Shown: positions 8,079 to 16,665, counted from the stretch's first letter. The stretch is DNA of 64,000 nucleotides from Chryseobacterium balustinum (GCF_900168205.1 NZ_FUZE01000016.1:1-64000), one strand, 5' to 3'. Translations and numbers: made by a program. The notes: generated by a model not told the origin, from the sequence alone.

Positions 8079-9851
8079 TTATTTTGTTTGGTATCCGCCG
8101 TAGTATTTTACAGGAGACCATTCTGGAAGAACCGGAAGTGCAGCTGGAGAAACCGTTTTGTAGGTTTCGTCTCCATAAACCACTTTTCCGTCAACGATGG
8201 TTAATTTGGAAGTGATGTCTTTAATTTCTTCTTCATCAACACTGAAATAATCTTTATCTAAAATCGTAAGGTCAGCTAAATATCCTTTTTTGATTTTTCC
8301 TTTTTCATAATCCTTTATCAATTCATATCCTCCAAAAGTTGAAAGTGACAACGCTGTTTTTCTATCGAGAGCATTTTCTTTGGCCATCACCTGAGTTCCG
8401 CCCAAAGTTTTCCCTGAAGTTATCCAGTACAAAGCCACCCACGGATTATAACTTGCGACTCTGGTTCCGTCTGTTCCCAATCCTACAGGAATTCCCATTT
8501 CCAGCATTTTTTTAACTGGCGGAGAAGATAAAGCAGCCTTTTTCCCATAACGGTGGATAAAACTTTCACCTTGATATGCCATTCTGTGCTGCACTGCGAT
8601 TCCGCCATTTAAAACTTTGATGCGTTTCATATTGTCTTCAGAAACCGTTTCTGCGTGGTCGAAGAACCATACCAATCCGTTCAAAGGCGTTTCTTGATTT
8701 ACTTCTTCGATTACATTTAAGAATCTTGTGATGCTTTCGTTATACGTTGCGTGGATTCTGAAAGGCCATCTTTTTTTCACTAAAAGATTCACGACTTCTT
8801 TCATACTTTTCTCCATTGTTGCAGGCAATTCTGGTCTTGGGAAAAGGAAATTTTCAAAATCAGCACCGTCGGAAACCAGATTTTCGCCGCCGCCTTCTAC
8901 GTGATAATCAATTCCGTTGTGGTCGTTGTGCCCGTGATCATCGATGTCCACCATTCCTGTCCATTTGGTGTAATCTGCTAACTCGGAACCTTTTTTTTGA
9001 GCAAAAAGATAATAAGGCAAACGAACCGTAATTTTTCCTTTTTTGTTTAAGGCATCCGTAGTTTCGTAATCATCAGGGAAGTTTTGAAAACCACCGCCTG
9101 CATCCATTACGGCCGTCACGCCAAGACGATTCAGTTCAGTCATATATTGAAGCGTTGAATTTTCTTTTTCAGCTTCGGTCAGCTCAGGCAATTTTGCCAA
9201 AGTTGAATAAAGAATAAATGCATTCGGTTCTGCAACCAAAAGACCTGTTGGGTCACCATTGCTGTCTTTTTCAATTAAACCCTGAGCCGGATTTGGCGTT
9301 TCACCAGTGATATTTAATTGTTTCAAACCTGATTTATTCAGCCAAGCTTTTCCGTAGAGATACATTACGAAAGCCGGAACATCGCCTGTTGCTTCGTTGA
9401 TTTCTGCCAAAGTCGGCAATCTTTTTTCTTCAAACTGATATTCGTTCCAACCACCAATGACTCTTACCCATTGACCTTTCGGCGTTCTCTGAGCCTGTTC
9501 TTTCAACATTTCCAAAGCTCTTTTCAAAGTTTTCACACCATCCCAACGAAGTTCTGTATTGTAAAATCTTCCACCACGAATTACGTGCAAATGACTGTCA
9601 AATAATCCAGGAATCACACGGTTTCCTTTAGCATCGATGATTTTTGTGGAGCTTCCTTTAAGTTTTAAAATCTGGGCATTTGTTCCGGTTTGGAAAATTT
9701 TGTTGTCTTTAATAGCAACTGCCTGAACTTCCGGATTTTTATCATCCATTGTGGTGATTTTTCCGTTGGTTACGATTAAGTCAGCTTTCTGAGCATTGAA
9801 CAATCCGGCACCTAAGACGAATGAGAATAGAATTTTATGGAGTGGTTTCAT
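8079..9851 (-). CDS. Exported amidohydrolase (YtcJ-like)
   Basis: A 590-residue metal-dependent hydrolase of the amidohydrolase superfamily, YtcJ-like group. After a signal peptide (ending FNAQ) come the small beta domain (ADLIVTNGKITTMDD), the metal HxH motif in LFDSHLHVIRGG, the barrel with IHATYNES and VWFFDHAETV, and the last acidic residue in GLGTDGTRVASYNPW. The C-terminus returns to the beta domain (ADLTILDKDYFSV). The natural substrate is unknown; family members cleave N-acyl, formamide or cyclic amide bonds. It follows the isochorismatase-type gene, with a hairpin terminator between, and precedes the porin, suggesting one periplasmic degradation pathway. Confidence 0.85.
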   Translation of the reverse strand: MKPLHKILFSFVLGAGLFNAQKADLIVTNGKITTMDDKNPEVQAVAIKDNKIFQTGTNAQILKLKGSSTKIIDAKGNRVIPGLFDSHLHVIRGGRFYNTELRWDGVKTLKRALEMLKEQAQRTPKGQWVRVIGGWNEYQFEEKRLPTLAEINEATGDVPAFVMYLYGKAWLNKSGLKQLNITGETPNPAQGLIEKDSNGDPTGLLVAEPNAFILYSTLAKLPELTEAEKENSTLQYMTELNRLGVTAVMDAGGGFQNFPDDYETTDALNKKGKITVRLPYYLFAQKKGSELADYTKWTGMVDIDDHGHNDHNGIDYHVEGGGENLVSDGADFENFLFPRPELPATMEKSMKEVVNLLVKKRWPFRIHATYNESITRFLNVIEEVNQETPLNGLVWFFDHAETVSEDNMKRIKVLNGGIAVQHRMAYQGESFIHRYGKKAALSSPPVKKMLEMGIPVGLGTDGTRVASYNPWVALYWITSGKTLGGTQVMAKENALDRKTALSLSTFGGYELIKDYEKGKIKKGYLADLTILDKDYFSVDEEEIKDITSKLTIVDGKVVYGDETYKTVSPAALPVLPEWSPVKYYGGYQTK

Positions 9852-9875
9852 AATGTACTTTTTAATGGTTTTGAA

Positions 9876-9906
9876 GAAAAAAAGGCAGGTCGGTTTTCAA
9901 CCTGCC
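9876..9906 (-). terminator. Rho-independent terminator after isochorismatase-type gene
   Basis: On the minus strand a 7-bp GC-rich stem (GGCAGGT/ACCTGCC) is followed directly by seven T. It lies in the 69-base gap between the hydrolase gene and the downstream amidohydrolase, so it may cut or attenuate read-through into the latter. Confidence 0.65.
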
Positions 9907-9920
9907 ATTGTTGAAATTGA

Positions 9921-10610
9921 TTAGTGTTTAAGCATATCCTGAGCGTACTGAATTCCCAATCCGTAAGCACCACCATATTTTTTCATTAAGTCATTGACTG
10001 GTTTGTACGTTTCTTTTCTAGACCAATCTCTCTGTAATTCAAGAACATACTGAACTGAGGTAATCGGATGTGCACCCGCCTGAACCATTCTAGTAACTGC
10101 CTGGTCGTGAGCTTCTTTTGAAATATCACCCGAAGCGTCCGTAATCACATATACTTCATAACCTTCGTCAATGGCCGATAAAACCGGACCTACGATACAA
10201 ACACTCGTCCACAGACCAGCCAAAACTAGTTTCTTTTTGTTTTTTCCTGTAATCGCTTTGTGAGCGTTCAAGTCTTCCCAAGTGTTCATCGTTGTTCTGT
10301 CTACATATCCGCTGGTCGCTTCTGGATACACTTCTGAAATTTCCGGGAAAACGGGTCCGGCGAAAGATTTTTCTGCTACTGTAGTTACCACAGTTGGAAT
10401 GTTGAAGATTTTTGAACCACCAGCAATCAAAGCCACATTGTTTCTCAATTCTTCCATACTGATGCTTTTTGTTGCGAATGCCATTTGCCCTTCGTGGTCA
10501 ATTAAAATCAAAGCGTGGTTGGTTGGGTTCAACATAGATTTTCCAGGTTTCTGAGCAAATGCTGTTACTGATAATACTACTGTTGCGAATGTTAAGATTA
10601 ACTTTTTCAT
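9921..10610 (-). CDS. Exported isochorismatase-family cysteine hydrolase (YcaC-like)
   Basis: After a signal peptide (MKKLILTFATVVLSVTAFAQ) the 229-residue protein has the isochorismatase-like fold: the catalytic Asp in ALILIDHEGQ (D38) and the nucleophile Cys in LAGLWTSVCIVGP (C138). YcaC-type enzymes hydrolyse amides or related small molecules; true isochorismate use is unlikely in the periplasm. A CTAG palindrome and -7 box lie ahead of the gene, with the same geometry as at pirin, the antiporter and a haloperoxidase-like gene. It starts a minus-strand set with an amidohydrolase and a porin. Confidence 0.87.
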   Translation of the reverse strand: MKKLILTFATVVLSVTAFAQKPGKSMLNPTNHALILIDHEGQMAFATKSISMEELRNNVALIAGGSKIFNIPTVVTTVAEKSFAGPVFPEISEVYPEATSGYVDRTTMNTWEDLNAHKAITGKNKKKLVLAGLWTSVCIVGPVLSAIDEGYEVYVITDASGDISKEAHDQAVTRMVQAGAHPITSVQYVLELQRDWSRKETYKPVNDLMKKYGGAYGLGIQYAQDMLKH

Positions 10611-10691
10611 AATGTTTAATTTTTAAATTTTGTTGTTTATTTTTATTGATAATTAAATTCTGTCTGAAGTATTTCCTTGATTTTGATATGA

Positions 10692-10740
10692 CAAATTTAG
10701 GGCAGTTAGAAACCCTGCACATTTAACTAGTTTAATAAAT
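10692..10740 (-). promoter_or_regulatory. CTAG-palindrome promoter (isochorismatase-type gene)
   Basis: Read on the minus strand: ATTTATTAAACTAGTTAAAT, then a -7 box TAAATTTG exactly 27 nt after CTAG, then ~80 bases to the ATG. The arms around CTAG are a near-perfect inverted repeat. The same element and spacing occur at three other promoters in the window, so it is very likely an operator or activator site. The Crp/Fnr regulator 1.3 kb away is the nearest candidate. Confidence 0.8.
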
Positions 10741-10858
10741 TACATTTCTGAAAAAAAATTTAAATCCTTTTTATTGTTCATTATAGACAGATGATTTCAA
10801 ATCGATAAAAAATAATTCAAATAGCATGTTAAAATATGAATAATCAATTATTTAAATT

Positions 10859-10887
10859 AAACTAAAACTTAAAATAAGTTTTAGTTT
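10859..10887. repeat. Perfect 12-bp inverted repeat
   Basis: Arms AAACTAAAACTT and AAGTTTTAGTTT with a 5-base centre. It lies in the 368-base gap between the pirin and isochorismatase-type genes, upstream of the CTAG promoter and just before a terminator. It could be a second regulator site or part of a terminator tandem; nothing else recognisable lies in this gap. Confidence 0.5.
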
Positions 10888-10898
10888 AAAACAAAAAA

Positions 10899-10935
10899 AA
10901 CAGGCTCAGATAATAAAACCTAAGCCTGTTTTTTA
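10899..10935. terminator. Hairpin terminator after pirin gene
   Basis: A 9-bp stem CAGGCTCAG/CTAAGCCTG (one mismatch) is flanked by an A run on one side and a T run on the other, so it can stop transcription in either direction. It ends the pirin transcript coming from the right. Confidence 0.65.
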
Positions 10936-10978
10936 TAAATATTTCACTCTCCAAAAAGTGACTGTTTAATTTTTTTTC

Positions 10979-11854
10979 TTACATCGTCATCGGAACTTCC
11001 ATTAATAAAATTTTTGTGCCTTCTGTTGTTGATTTGATATTTAAATCTGTAATATCCCAAACTCCAAAACCATCTCTTGTTTCCACTTTTTGTCCTTCGA
11101 TTTCTGCACTTCCTTTTAAAATAAAAGCATACACGCCGTTTCCTTTTTTCTTGATTTGATAGTTAGTTTCAATGTTATTTTTGAAGCTTCCTAAGTGAAA
11201 CCACGCATCCTGATGAATCCAAACCCCTTCGTCATCTGCATTAGGAGAAAGAATCTGCTGGAATTGATTCTGACCTTTGGATTTGTCTAAAGTAATCTGG
11301 TCATATCGTGGTGTCACGTTTCTTTTGTTTGGATACACCCAGATTTGAAGAAACTTTACCAAACTGTCATTATTTTTATTGAATTCGCTGTGCATAATTC
11401 CAGTTCCGGCACTCATCACCTGAATGTCTCCACTTGCGATAATCGCAGAATTTCCCATACTGTCTTTGTGCTCCAAATCACCCTCCAAAGGAATACTGAT
11501 GATTTCCATATTGTCGTGCGGATGCGTTCCGAAACCTCTTCCCGCCTCTACTTTATCATCATTCAAAACTCTAAGAACACCAAAATGCATTCTTTCAGGA
11601 TTGTGATAATTCGCAAAGCTAAATGTATGATTGCTCACCAACCAGCCGTGGTCTGCCTTCCCTCTGGAATCCGCTTTGTGAATCACAGAATTGTCTTTGA
11701 TTTTTGAATCGGTGTTCGGTAAATGATTGTATCCAATCGGTTCCAGCGGCTCGATTTCGTCAATCTCATTTTTCATTGTATTTCCCAATGAAGCGGTTGC
11801 CACAAACATTCCTGTTCCAAGTAATCCTTTCTTTAAAAAATCTTTTCTGTCCAT
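10979..11854 (-). CDS. Pirin-family protein with Tat-like leader
   Basis: A 291-residue bicupin. The start at 11854 gives MDRKDFLKKGLLGTGMFVAT, a leader that is Tat-like but lacks a twin Arg, and it leaves a ~25-base leader after the -7 box at 11887. The pirin metal motif is present (GTHPHDNMEIISIPLEG and SGDIQVMSAGTGIMHSEFN). Pirins bind iron in the first cupin; some act as quercetinases or redox sensors, others are without assigned activity. It shares the CTAG promoter element with the isochorismatase, antiporter and haloperoxidase-like genes. Neighbour on the same strand is a Crp/Fnr gene. Confidence 0.88.
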   Translation of the reverse strand: MDRKDFLKKGLLGTGMFVATASLGNTMKNEIDEIEPLEPIGYNHLPNTDSKIKDNSVIHKADSRGKADHGWLVSNHTFSFANYHNPERMHFGVLRVLNDDKVEAGRGFGTHPHDNMEIISIPLEGDLEHKDSMGNSAIIASGDIQVMSAGTGIMHSEFNKNNDSLVKFLQIWVYPNKRNVTPRYDQITLDKSKGQNQFQQILSPNADDEGVWIHQDAWFHLGSFKNNIETNYQIKKKGNGVYAFILKGSAEIEGQKVETRDGFGVWDITDLNIKSTTEGTKILLMEVPMTM

Positions 11855-11886
11855 ATCTGTTGGTTGTTTATTCGTTATTGATAGGA

Positions 11887-11935
11887 CAAATTTATGCTGA
11901 TGGAAACTGCTGAGCATTTAACTAGTTTAATAAAT
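11887..11935 (-). promoter_or_regulatory. CTAG-palindrome promoter (pirin gene)
   Basis: On the minus strand ATTTATTAAACTAGTTAAAT is followed 27 nt after CTAG by TAAATTTG, then about 33 bases to the pirin ATG. The 20-base operator is identical to that at the isochorismatase-type gene, while the 27-nt spacer between differs, which points to selection on the site and on spacing. Confidence 0.82.
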
Positions 11936-12004
11936 GACTTTAAAGCAAAAAAAAATGCCGAATATTTTCATATCCGACATTTTATATTTTAAATACTAAG
12001 TTAG

Positions 12005-12589
12005 TTATTTCTCTTTCGTCGCCAAACGTTTCCTGATCGTACTTACAAATTCTTTAGAAACTCCTAGATAAGAAGCGATATAGTATTGCGCAACGCGTTG
12101 CGGAATCGTTGGATATACTTTTATAAATTCCAGATATCGGTCTGATGCACTTTTTGAGATGGTATTTACCAAACGGTTTTGAAGCGTAAACAGATTTCTC
12201 TGAACCAACATTCTGAAAACCCTTTCGAATTTCGGGATTTCCTGTAACAACTTTTCTTTGGTGGTCGGATTCAGCATAAAAATCTCTGAATCTTCAATCG
12301 TTTCAATATATAAATTAGAAGGTTTCTGATCCTGAAATGAGGCAATATCACTAATCCACCAATCTTCGATGGCAAACAGAATCGTGACTTCAAAACCATT
12401 ATCATCAAGATAATAGACTCGAACACAACCTTTGTGAATGAAGCCTTCAAACTGGCAGATTTCACCTTCCCGCAACAAAATTGTTTTCTTGGGAATGGTT
12501 TCACAAACCAATAAGTCGGTGAAGATTTTCTCTTCATCAGCATTAAGATTGATAAAACGCGTAACGTTTTTGATGATATTTTCAAACAT
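12005..12589 (-). CDS. Crp/Fnr-family transcriptional regulator
   Basis: A 194-residue regulator: cNMP-binding-like barrel (ILLREGEICQFEGFIHKGCV, VTILFAIEDWWISDIASFQ), dimer helix (FRMLVQRNLFTLQNRLV) and C-terminal HTH (RVAQYYIASYLGVSKEFVST). The IEDWWxSD signature is common in flavobacterial members, which usually lack the residues for cAMP. It sits between pirin and the antiporter, both with the CTAG promoter element, so it is the most likely reader of that element; this is inferred from position alone. It follows a small gene by 9 bases, probably co-transcribed. Confidence 0.88.
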   Translation of the reverse strand: MFENIIKNVTRFINLNADEEKIFTDLLVCETIPKKTILLREGEICQFEGFIHKGCVRVYYLDDNGFEVTILFAIEDWWISDIASFQDQKPSNLYIETIEDSEIFMLNPTTKEKLLQEIPKFERVFRMLVQRNLFTLQNRLVNTISKSASDRYLEFIKVYPTIPQRVAQYYIASYLGVSKEFVSTIRKRLATKEK

Positions 12590-12598
12590 AAATTAAGT

Positions 12599-12910
12599 TT
12601 ACGGCTGCAAATTAGGAAAAAGACTGTAAACTTCGTTCTTCAAAAGCCCACTTCCTCCGCCGTAATGGTCGATAACCTTCACATCTTTGTTCAGATTCCG
12701 GCAAAAAGTTTTCACCTCATTTTCAAATTTCTCCTCCAAACCGGAACTCAAAAGCACAATATTTACCTGATTCTCTTTGATATAATCATAGCAGACGTTT
12801 TCATCGCTCTTGATTTCTGCTTTCCAGCCTTCATTATTTTCGATAATTCTTTTTAAGGTATCAAGAATTTCCTGATTTTTCCCAATGACTAAAAATTGTA
12901 AGCTTTCCAT
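12599..12910 (-). CDS. Receiver-like small protein, unknown function
   Basis: The 103-residue protein has the beta-alpha layout of a response-regulator receiver domain: QFLVIGKNQEILDTLKRII, then VNIVLLSSGLEEKFENEVK and DVKVIDHYGGGSGLL. The acidic pocket and phospho-Asp are absent (LLSSG replaces LLDxx), so it cannot be a standard phospho-receiver. It is co-directional with the Crp/Fnr gene 9 bases downstream and may be its protein partner. Family assignment is tentative. Confidence 0.6.
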   Translation of the reverse strand: MESLQFLVIGKNQEILDTLKRIIENNEGWKAEIKSDENVCYDYIKENQVNIVLLSSGLEEKFENEVKTFCRNLNKDVKVIDHYGGGSGLLKNEVYSLFPNLQP

Positions 12911-13043
12911 TTGATATTTGTTGTATTGAAGTTAATTTTCAGGAGCTTAATCCCACTATCCACTATATCTTTTTTTCCCGCCGCCAATTACTACCACAAA
13001 AAAAGGATGCCGTTCCTTATCGGGGCTAGGGATTTGGTCCGTA

Positions 13044-14654
13044 TTATAAATGTTTGGTACCCGTAATTTTCAGTTCATTAAGGTCCAGCTGTGATTCTGC
13101 TTTTCTCACTTCATCCTCACTGAATTGGTTTTCACGTTTTATTTTGAACAATTCTTTTCTCTGCAATGCGAAAATATCCAGCATAATTTCGTGGTATTCA
13201 TTTAAATCATTTCGTCTGTTGGTGCACATTTCCAAAGACTCCAGATGACCTTGCTGTTGCAAAATATCGTTCTCTATGGTATTTTTAAAGTTTTCCACCA
13301 GACTGTTCGTTTCCAGATTGGACTGGTATTTTTCATTCAGTAAATTCACCGCAAGATTATCCATCCTGATTTGAATGCTTGCCTGCTGTTCGTGAGAAGG
13401 CAAAATGTTATCAATCTCACCAATTTTGGTCAATTTAATAATCAAAGGAAGCGTCAAACCCTGGAAAACCAAAGTCACAAAAATCACCACAAACGTAATA
13501 AAGATAATCAAATTCCTGTGCGGAAATTCTGATTGCTCATTCATCATCACCGGAATCGATAAAGCCGTTGCCAGAGAAACCACGCCACGCATTCCTGCCC
13601 AACCGATAATCAATGGGTTTTTCCAGCCCGGACTTGGGTCTTTACGTACTTTTTTGCTCAGCCATCTCGGAATATGCGCCACAGGATAAATCCACAACAT
13701 ACGAACGACAATCACAATTAAGCTGATAATTAGACCATATTTAATTCCATCCATTACAGATGTTTCGCCCAATCCATCGACAATATCGGGAAGTTCCAAT
13801 CCGATTAAGACAAAAACCAAGGCATTCATCACAAAAATCAGTGTATTCCAGACGCCTGTCATATTGATTCTTGTAGTTCCCGTCTTGAAGATTTCGTGCG
13901 AACGGAATGACATAAACAATCCGCCACTCACCACCGCCATTACTCCCGAAAAATGAAAATATTCCGCGGAAAGAAATAAAATATACGGCGTCATCACCGT
14001 CAAAGCTGCATCAATTGCAGGTGTCGTCGGCAAAAATCTGTGGATGGCGTAGAAAATATGAGCCGCTGCAATTCCGACCACAACACCCATTCCTGCAACC
14101 AAGAAAAATTGTCCCGTGGCTTCCTGCATAGAAAATACACCAGTCATCACGGCTGCCAAAGCAAATCTGAAAACAATCAGTGACGATGCATCATTGATGA
14201 GACTTTCCCCTTCCAGCATTGCAATCGTTCGCTTTGGAACTTTTAAACCTTTCAAAACCGTGGTCGCAGCAATCGCATCCGGTGGCGAAACAATTCCACC
14301 TAACAAAAATCCCATTGCCAAGGTGAATCCCGGGATTAAAGCCTGTGAAGCAAATGCTACAACAATAGACGTCAGAAAAACCAATCCGAAAGCCAGTAAT
14401 CCAATGGTGCGTTTCCATTTCCAGAAATCGTTCCACGAGGTGTACCAAGCGGCTTCATACAACAATGGCGGTAGAAAGATGAGGAAAATAATTTCCGGGT
14501 CCAATTTCAAAACAGGAACTCCGGGAATTAAACTGATTCCCAATCCTGCCAACACCAAAAATATAGGATACGCAATTTTGATGCGCTGCGCCAGCATAAC
14601 CAGTAGCATTACGACCAATAGAAGTCCAAGTATGAGTAGTAAATCTTCGTGCAT
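13044..14654 (-). CDS. CPA1-family Na+/H+ antiporter
   Basis: A 536-residue protein with ~12 membrane segments and a ~110-residue cytosolic tail. Visible family motifs are FLPPLLYEAAW, GGIVSPPDAIAATTVL and LEGESLINDASSLI (the ND ion-binding pair). Members exchange Na+ or K+ for H+ across the inner membrane. I start at 14654 (MHEDLLLILG) because the upstream residues are hydrophilic and not conserved-looking. A CTAG-type promoter lies ~350 bases upstream, leaving a long leader that contains a large inverted-repeat element. Confidence 0.88.
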   Translation of the reverse strand: MHEDLLLILGLLLVVMLLVMLAQRIKIAYPIFLVLAGLGISLIPGVPVLKLDPEIIFLIFLPPLLYEAAWYTSWNDFWKWKRTIGLLAFGLVFLTSIVVAFASQALIPGFTLAMGFLLGGIVSPPDAIAATTVLKGLKVPKRTIAMLEGESLINDASSLIVFRFALAAVMTGVFSMQEATGQFFLVAGMGVVVGIAAAHIFYAIHRFLPTTPAIDAALTVMTPYILFLSAEYFHFSGVMAVVSGGLFMSFRSHEIFKTGTTRINMTGVWNTLIFVMNALVFVLIGLELPDIVDGLGETSVMDGIKYGLIISLIVIVVRMLWIYPVAHIPRWLSKKVRKDPSPGWKNPLIIGWAGMRGVVSLATALSIPVMMNEQSEFPHRNLIIFITFVVIFVTLVFQGLTLPLIIKLTKIGEIDNILPSHEQQASIQIRMDNLAVNLLNEKYQSNLETNSLVENFKNTIENDILQQQGHLESLEMCTNRRNDLNEYHEIMLDIFALQRKELFKIKRENQFSEDEVRKAESQLDLNELKITGTKHL

Positions 14655-14809
14655 AGTTTTTTGTTTATAAGTTAAATATGAAATATTAGATGATAGATCT
14701 ATAACTTTTTTCGCCAATTGTTATTTTTTATTTTATAAATGAATAAAATGACATTCTGATATTTGTTTTCGGTCCTTTATTTTAATAAAGCTGTTTAAAC
14801 TAATTTGAA

Positions 14810-14978
14810 ATTTAACCACAAAAGGAACAAAAGATAATTATAAAGCTATTATTAATAATCAAAGTTCTCAAAAGAATAAAAAATCAAAGATTTTTAAAGA
14901 TTTTTGTGTGCTTTTTTCTTTGTACTCATCAACTTTAGATAAAAATATCTAAATCTTTTGCCTCTTTTGTGGTTAAAT
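14810..14978. repeat. Inverted-repeat-bounded intergenic element
   Basis: Two 26-base arms (TTTAACCACAAAAGGAACAA on the left; its near complement TTGCCTCTTTTGTGGTTAAA on the right) enclose ~117 AT-rich bases. The arms resemble the sequence after the DsbA-like gene at 25.6 kb. It lies within the likely 5' leader of the antiporter transcript. The remainder of the 14655-15218 gap contains two divergent promoters, annotated separately. Confidence 0.55.
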
Positions 14979-15004
14979 AAAAAGTTTAAACAAGTTTAAT
15001 ATGA

Positions 15005-15053
15005 CAAATGTATGGCGACAAGAGATACTGAGCATTTAACTAGATTAATAAAT
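15005..15053 (-). promoter_or_regulatory. CTAG-palindrome promoter (antiporter gene)
   Basis: On the minus strand ATTTATTAATCTAGTTAAAT is followed, exactly 27 nt after CTAG, by the -7 box TACATTTG. It differs from the pirin operator by one base. The next gene in this direction is the Na+/H+ antiporter, ~350 bases away. Confidence 0.75.
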
Positions 15054-15112
15054 TACATCGCATCACATTTTTTTTCATTACAAATGTTTAAAAATTTAAA
15101 AATATGATTCAA

Positions 15113-15174
15113 CGACCCATTTTGCCTATTCATCGAAAACTTTCGTCATTACGTAGGATTTACTATGAACTTTA
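15113..15174 (+). promoter_or_regulatory. LytTR-type promoter (dps)
   Basis: CGACCCATTTTGCC, then TATTCATCGAAAAC, then a -7 region with CTTTAC that begins 53 nt after CGAC. The same block and the same 53-nt distance occur before the SRPBCC and bicupin genes. The core resembles LytTR sites such as the AlgR box (CCGTTCGTC). The adjacent LytTR regulator gene is the natural candidate. Confidence 0.78.
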
Positions 15175-15218
15175 CATCAGAAAAGAGCAATAACGTTCAA
15201 ACTTAAAATCTCAATCTT

Positions 15219-15695
15219 ATGAAAACAAACATCGGGCTTACGGAGCAAAACACAGAAGCTGTAGCAGAACAATTGGCAAAATTATTAGCAGATGAAACTG
15301 TACTTTACATCAAAACCAGAAATGCACACTGGAATGTGACTGGCGACAATTTTCACGCAAACCATATTTTCTTTGAAGAACAGTATAAACAGATTGACGA
15401 GTTGATTGACAGCGTTGCAGAACGTTTACGAAAAATCGGTCATTACGCACCTGCTACAATGAAAATCTATCTTGAATTAACCCACCTTACAGAATACAGC
15501 GAGAGAACCAATGACGGATTGGGTTTTATGAAGGATTTACTAAAAGACCACGAAAGCATTATCGATTTTTTAAGAGGAAACGTTACACCTTTTGCTGAAA
15601 AATACAAAGATTACGGTTCCAGCGACTTCGTCACAAGCCTGATAGAAACGCACGAAGAAATGGCCTGGATGATTCGTTCTTACTTCAGAAATTAA
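15219..15695 (+). CDS. dps: Dps-family DNA-binding ferritin-like protein
   Basis: A 158-residue four-helix protein with the Dps ferroxidase signature ARNAHWNVTGDNFHANHIFF followed by EEQYKQIDELIDSVAERLR, which provide the inter-subunit His/Asp/Glu iron site. Dps shells oxidise Fe2+ with H2O2, store iron and shield DNA during oxidative stress or starvation. Length is typical. It stands first in the plus-strand stress cluster, 54 bases before the LytTR regulator, under the promoter block shared with the SRPBCC and bicupin genes. Confidence 0.93.
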   Translation: MKTNIGLTEQNTEAVAEQLAKLLADETVLYIKTRNAHWNVTGDNFHANHIFFEEQYKQIDELIDSVAERLRKIGHYAPATMKIYLELTHLTEYSERTNDGLGFMKDLLKDHESIIDFLRGNVTPFAEKYKDYGSSDFVTSLIETHEEMAWMIRSYFRN

Positions 15696-15749
15696 AGTAA
15701 ATAAGAAAAGGAATAATTATATTTGTGTCAACCATAATAAACTATCCCT

Positions 15750-16445
15750 ATGAAAGCCCTGATTGTTGATGACAACGATATCGCAAGAACCACTCTCGCA
15801 CACTTGGCGAAACAAGTCCCAAATTTGACGATTGTCAATGAATATTCCAACGCGATTGAAGCTTACAATCATTTGCAGAACAATCACATCGATTTGATAT
15901 TTCTTGATATCGAAATGCCGGAAATGACCGGAATCGAGCTCACTAAAAACCTTTCAGGGAAAGACATTATTATTATTTTCACCTCATCAAACAAAGATTA
16001 CGCACTCGAAGCTTTCGAATTGAATATTGCAGATTACATCTTGAAACCCGTGATGCCTGCAAGATTTTTACAAGCTGTAAGCAAAGCAAAGTCGATTTTG
16101 GAAAGCAGAAGAGAAAATGTAGAAGTCACCAAAGATGAGTTCCTTTTCGTCAGAGATTCCAATATCACAAGGCGTTTGAGACTCGACGATATTTTTTATG
16201 CAGAGGCAATGGGCGATTATGTAAAGTTTTACACAAGAGAAAAAATGTTTGCCATCCACGGCAAGATGAAAACGGCGGAAGAACGTCTCCCAAAAGACCA
16301 TTTCATAAGGGTTCATCGGTCTTACATCGTCTCTGTCGGCAAGATAGACACGCTTCAGGACGGCGGAATTATGATAAACGGAAAATTCATTCCCGTTGCA
16401 GATGCGTACAGAAAGGCACTCAACACAAGAATGAATGTTTTCTAA
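15750..16445 (+). CDS. LytTR-family response regulator
   Basis: A 231-residue two-domain regulator: receiver (KALIVDDNDIARTTL, phospho-Asp53 in LIFLDIEMPEMTG, conserved Lys in YILKPV) and a LytTR DNA-binding domain (FFYAEAMGDYVKFYT, RVHRSYIVSVGKI). LytTR proteins bind paired short sites upstream of promoters. It lies between dps and a hybrid kinase gene, and three promoters of the surrounding cluster share one block of LytTR-like sequence, so I infer that it controls dps, the SRPBCC operon and the bicupin operon. Confidence 0.92.
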   Translation: MKALIVDDNDIARTTLAHLAKQVPNLTIVNEYSNAIEAYNHLQNNHIDLIFLDIEMPEMTGIELTKNLSGKDIIIIFTSSNKDYALEAFELNIADYILKPVMPARFLQAVSKAKSILESRRENVEVTKDEFLFVRDSNITRRLRLDDIFYAEAMGDYVKFYTREKMFAIHGKMKTAEERLPKDHFIRVHRSYIVSVGKIDTLQDGGIMINGKFIPVADAYRKALNTRMNVF

Positions 16446-16493
16446 TTGACTTTTAATGATTTGGGCAGCTTAATCCGTCTTCCACTCCTGCTT

Positions 16494-16557
16494 TTTTTGT
16501 CATTGCGAACAAACTTTAGCAATTTGTTGAACTTTACAGCAATCGCAATGACAAAAA
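16494..16557. repeat. Inverted repeat, REP-like (TTGTCATTGCGA arms)
   Basis: Perfect 15-bp arms TTTTTGTCATTGCGA and TCGCAATGACAAAAA flank a 34-base centre. The GTCATTGCGA core is a familiar intergenic repeat in flavobacterial genomes. It lies just after the response-regulator stop codon and could also work as a terminator ahead of the kinase gene. Confidence 0.65.
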
Positions 16558-16605
16558 GAGCTCCGTTCAAGCCAGGTTGCAGATTCAACGTTCAAATTCG
16601 AGCGC

Positions 16606-16665
16606 AAAAATTCCCCTTTCTTGGGGGGGTGGCGAAAATTCAAAGAATTTTTGACGGGGTGGTTA
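16606..16665 (+). repeat. Dispersed flavobacterial repeat, copy 2
   Basis: Plus-strand partner of the copy at 7990-8051: AAAAATTCCCC, G-run, then CGAAAATTCAAAGAATTTTT and GACGGGGTGG. The outer CCCC/GGGG stem is degenerate here. It directly follows the REP-like inverted repeat, so two repeat families are stacked between the regulator and kinase genes. Confidence 0.75.

Noticed and set aside
8816..9031. Open frame of 71 codons on the plus strand inside the amidohydrolase gene
   Set aside because: It lies fully antisense to a conserved 590-residue enzyme and has a low-complexity Arg/Phe composition typical of shadow frames.
14116..14670. 184-codon plus-strand frame across the antiporter gene
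   Set aside because: Antisense to membrane helices and catalytic ND motif of the antiporter; hydrophobic codons of one strand simply mirror to Ser/Thr/Asn-rich shadow.
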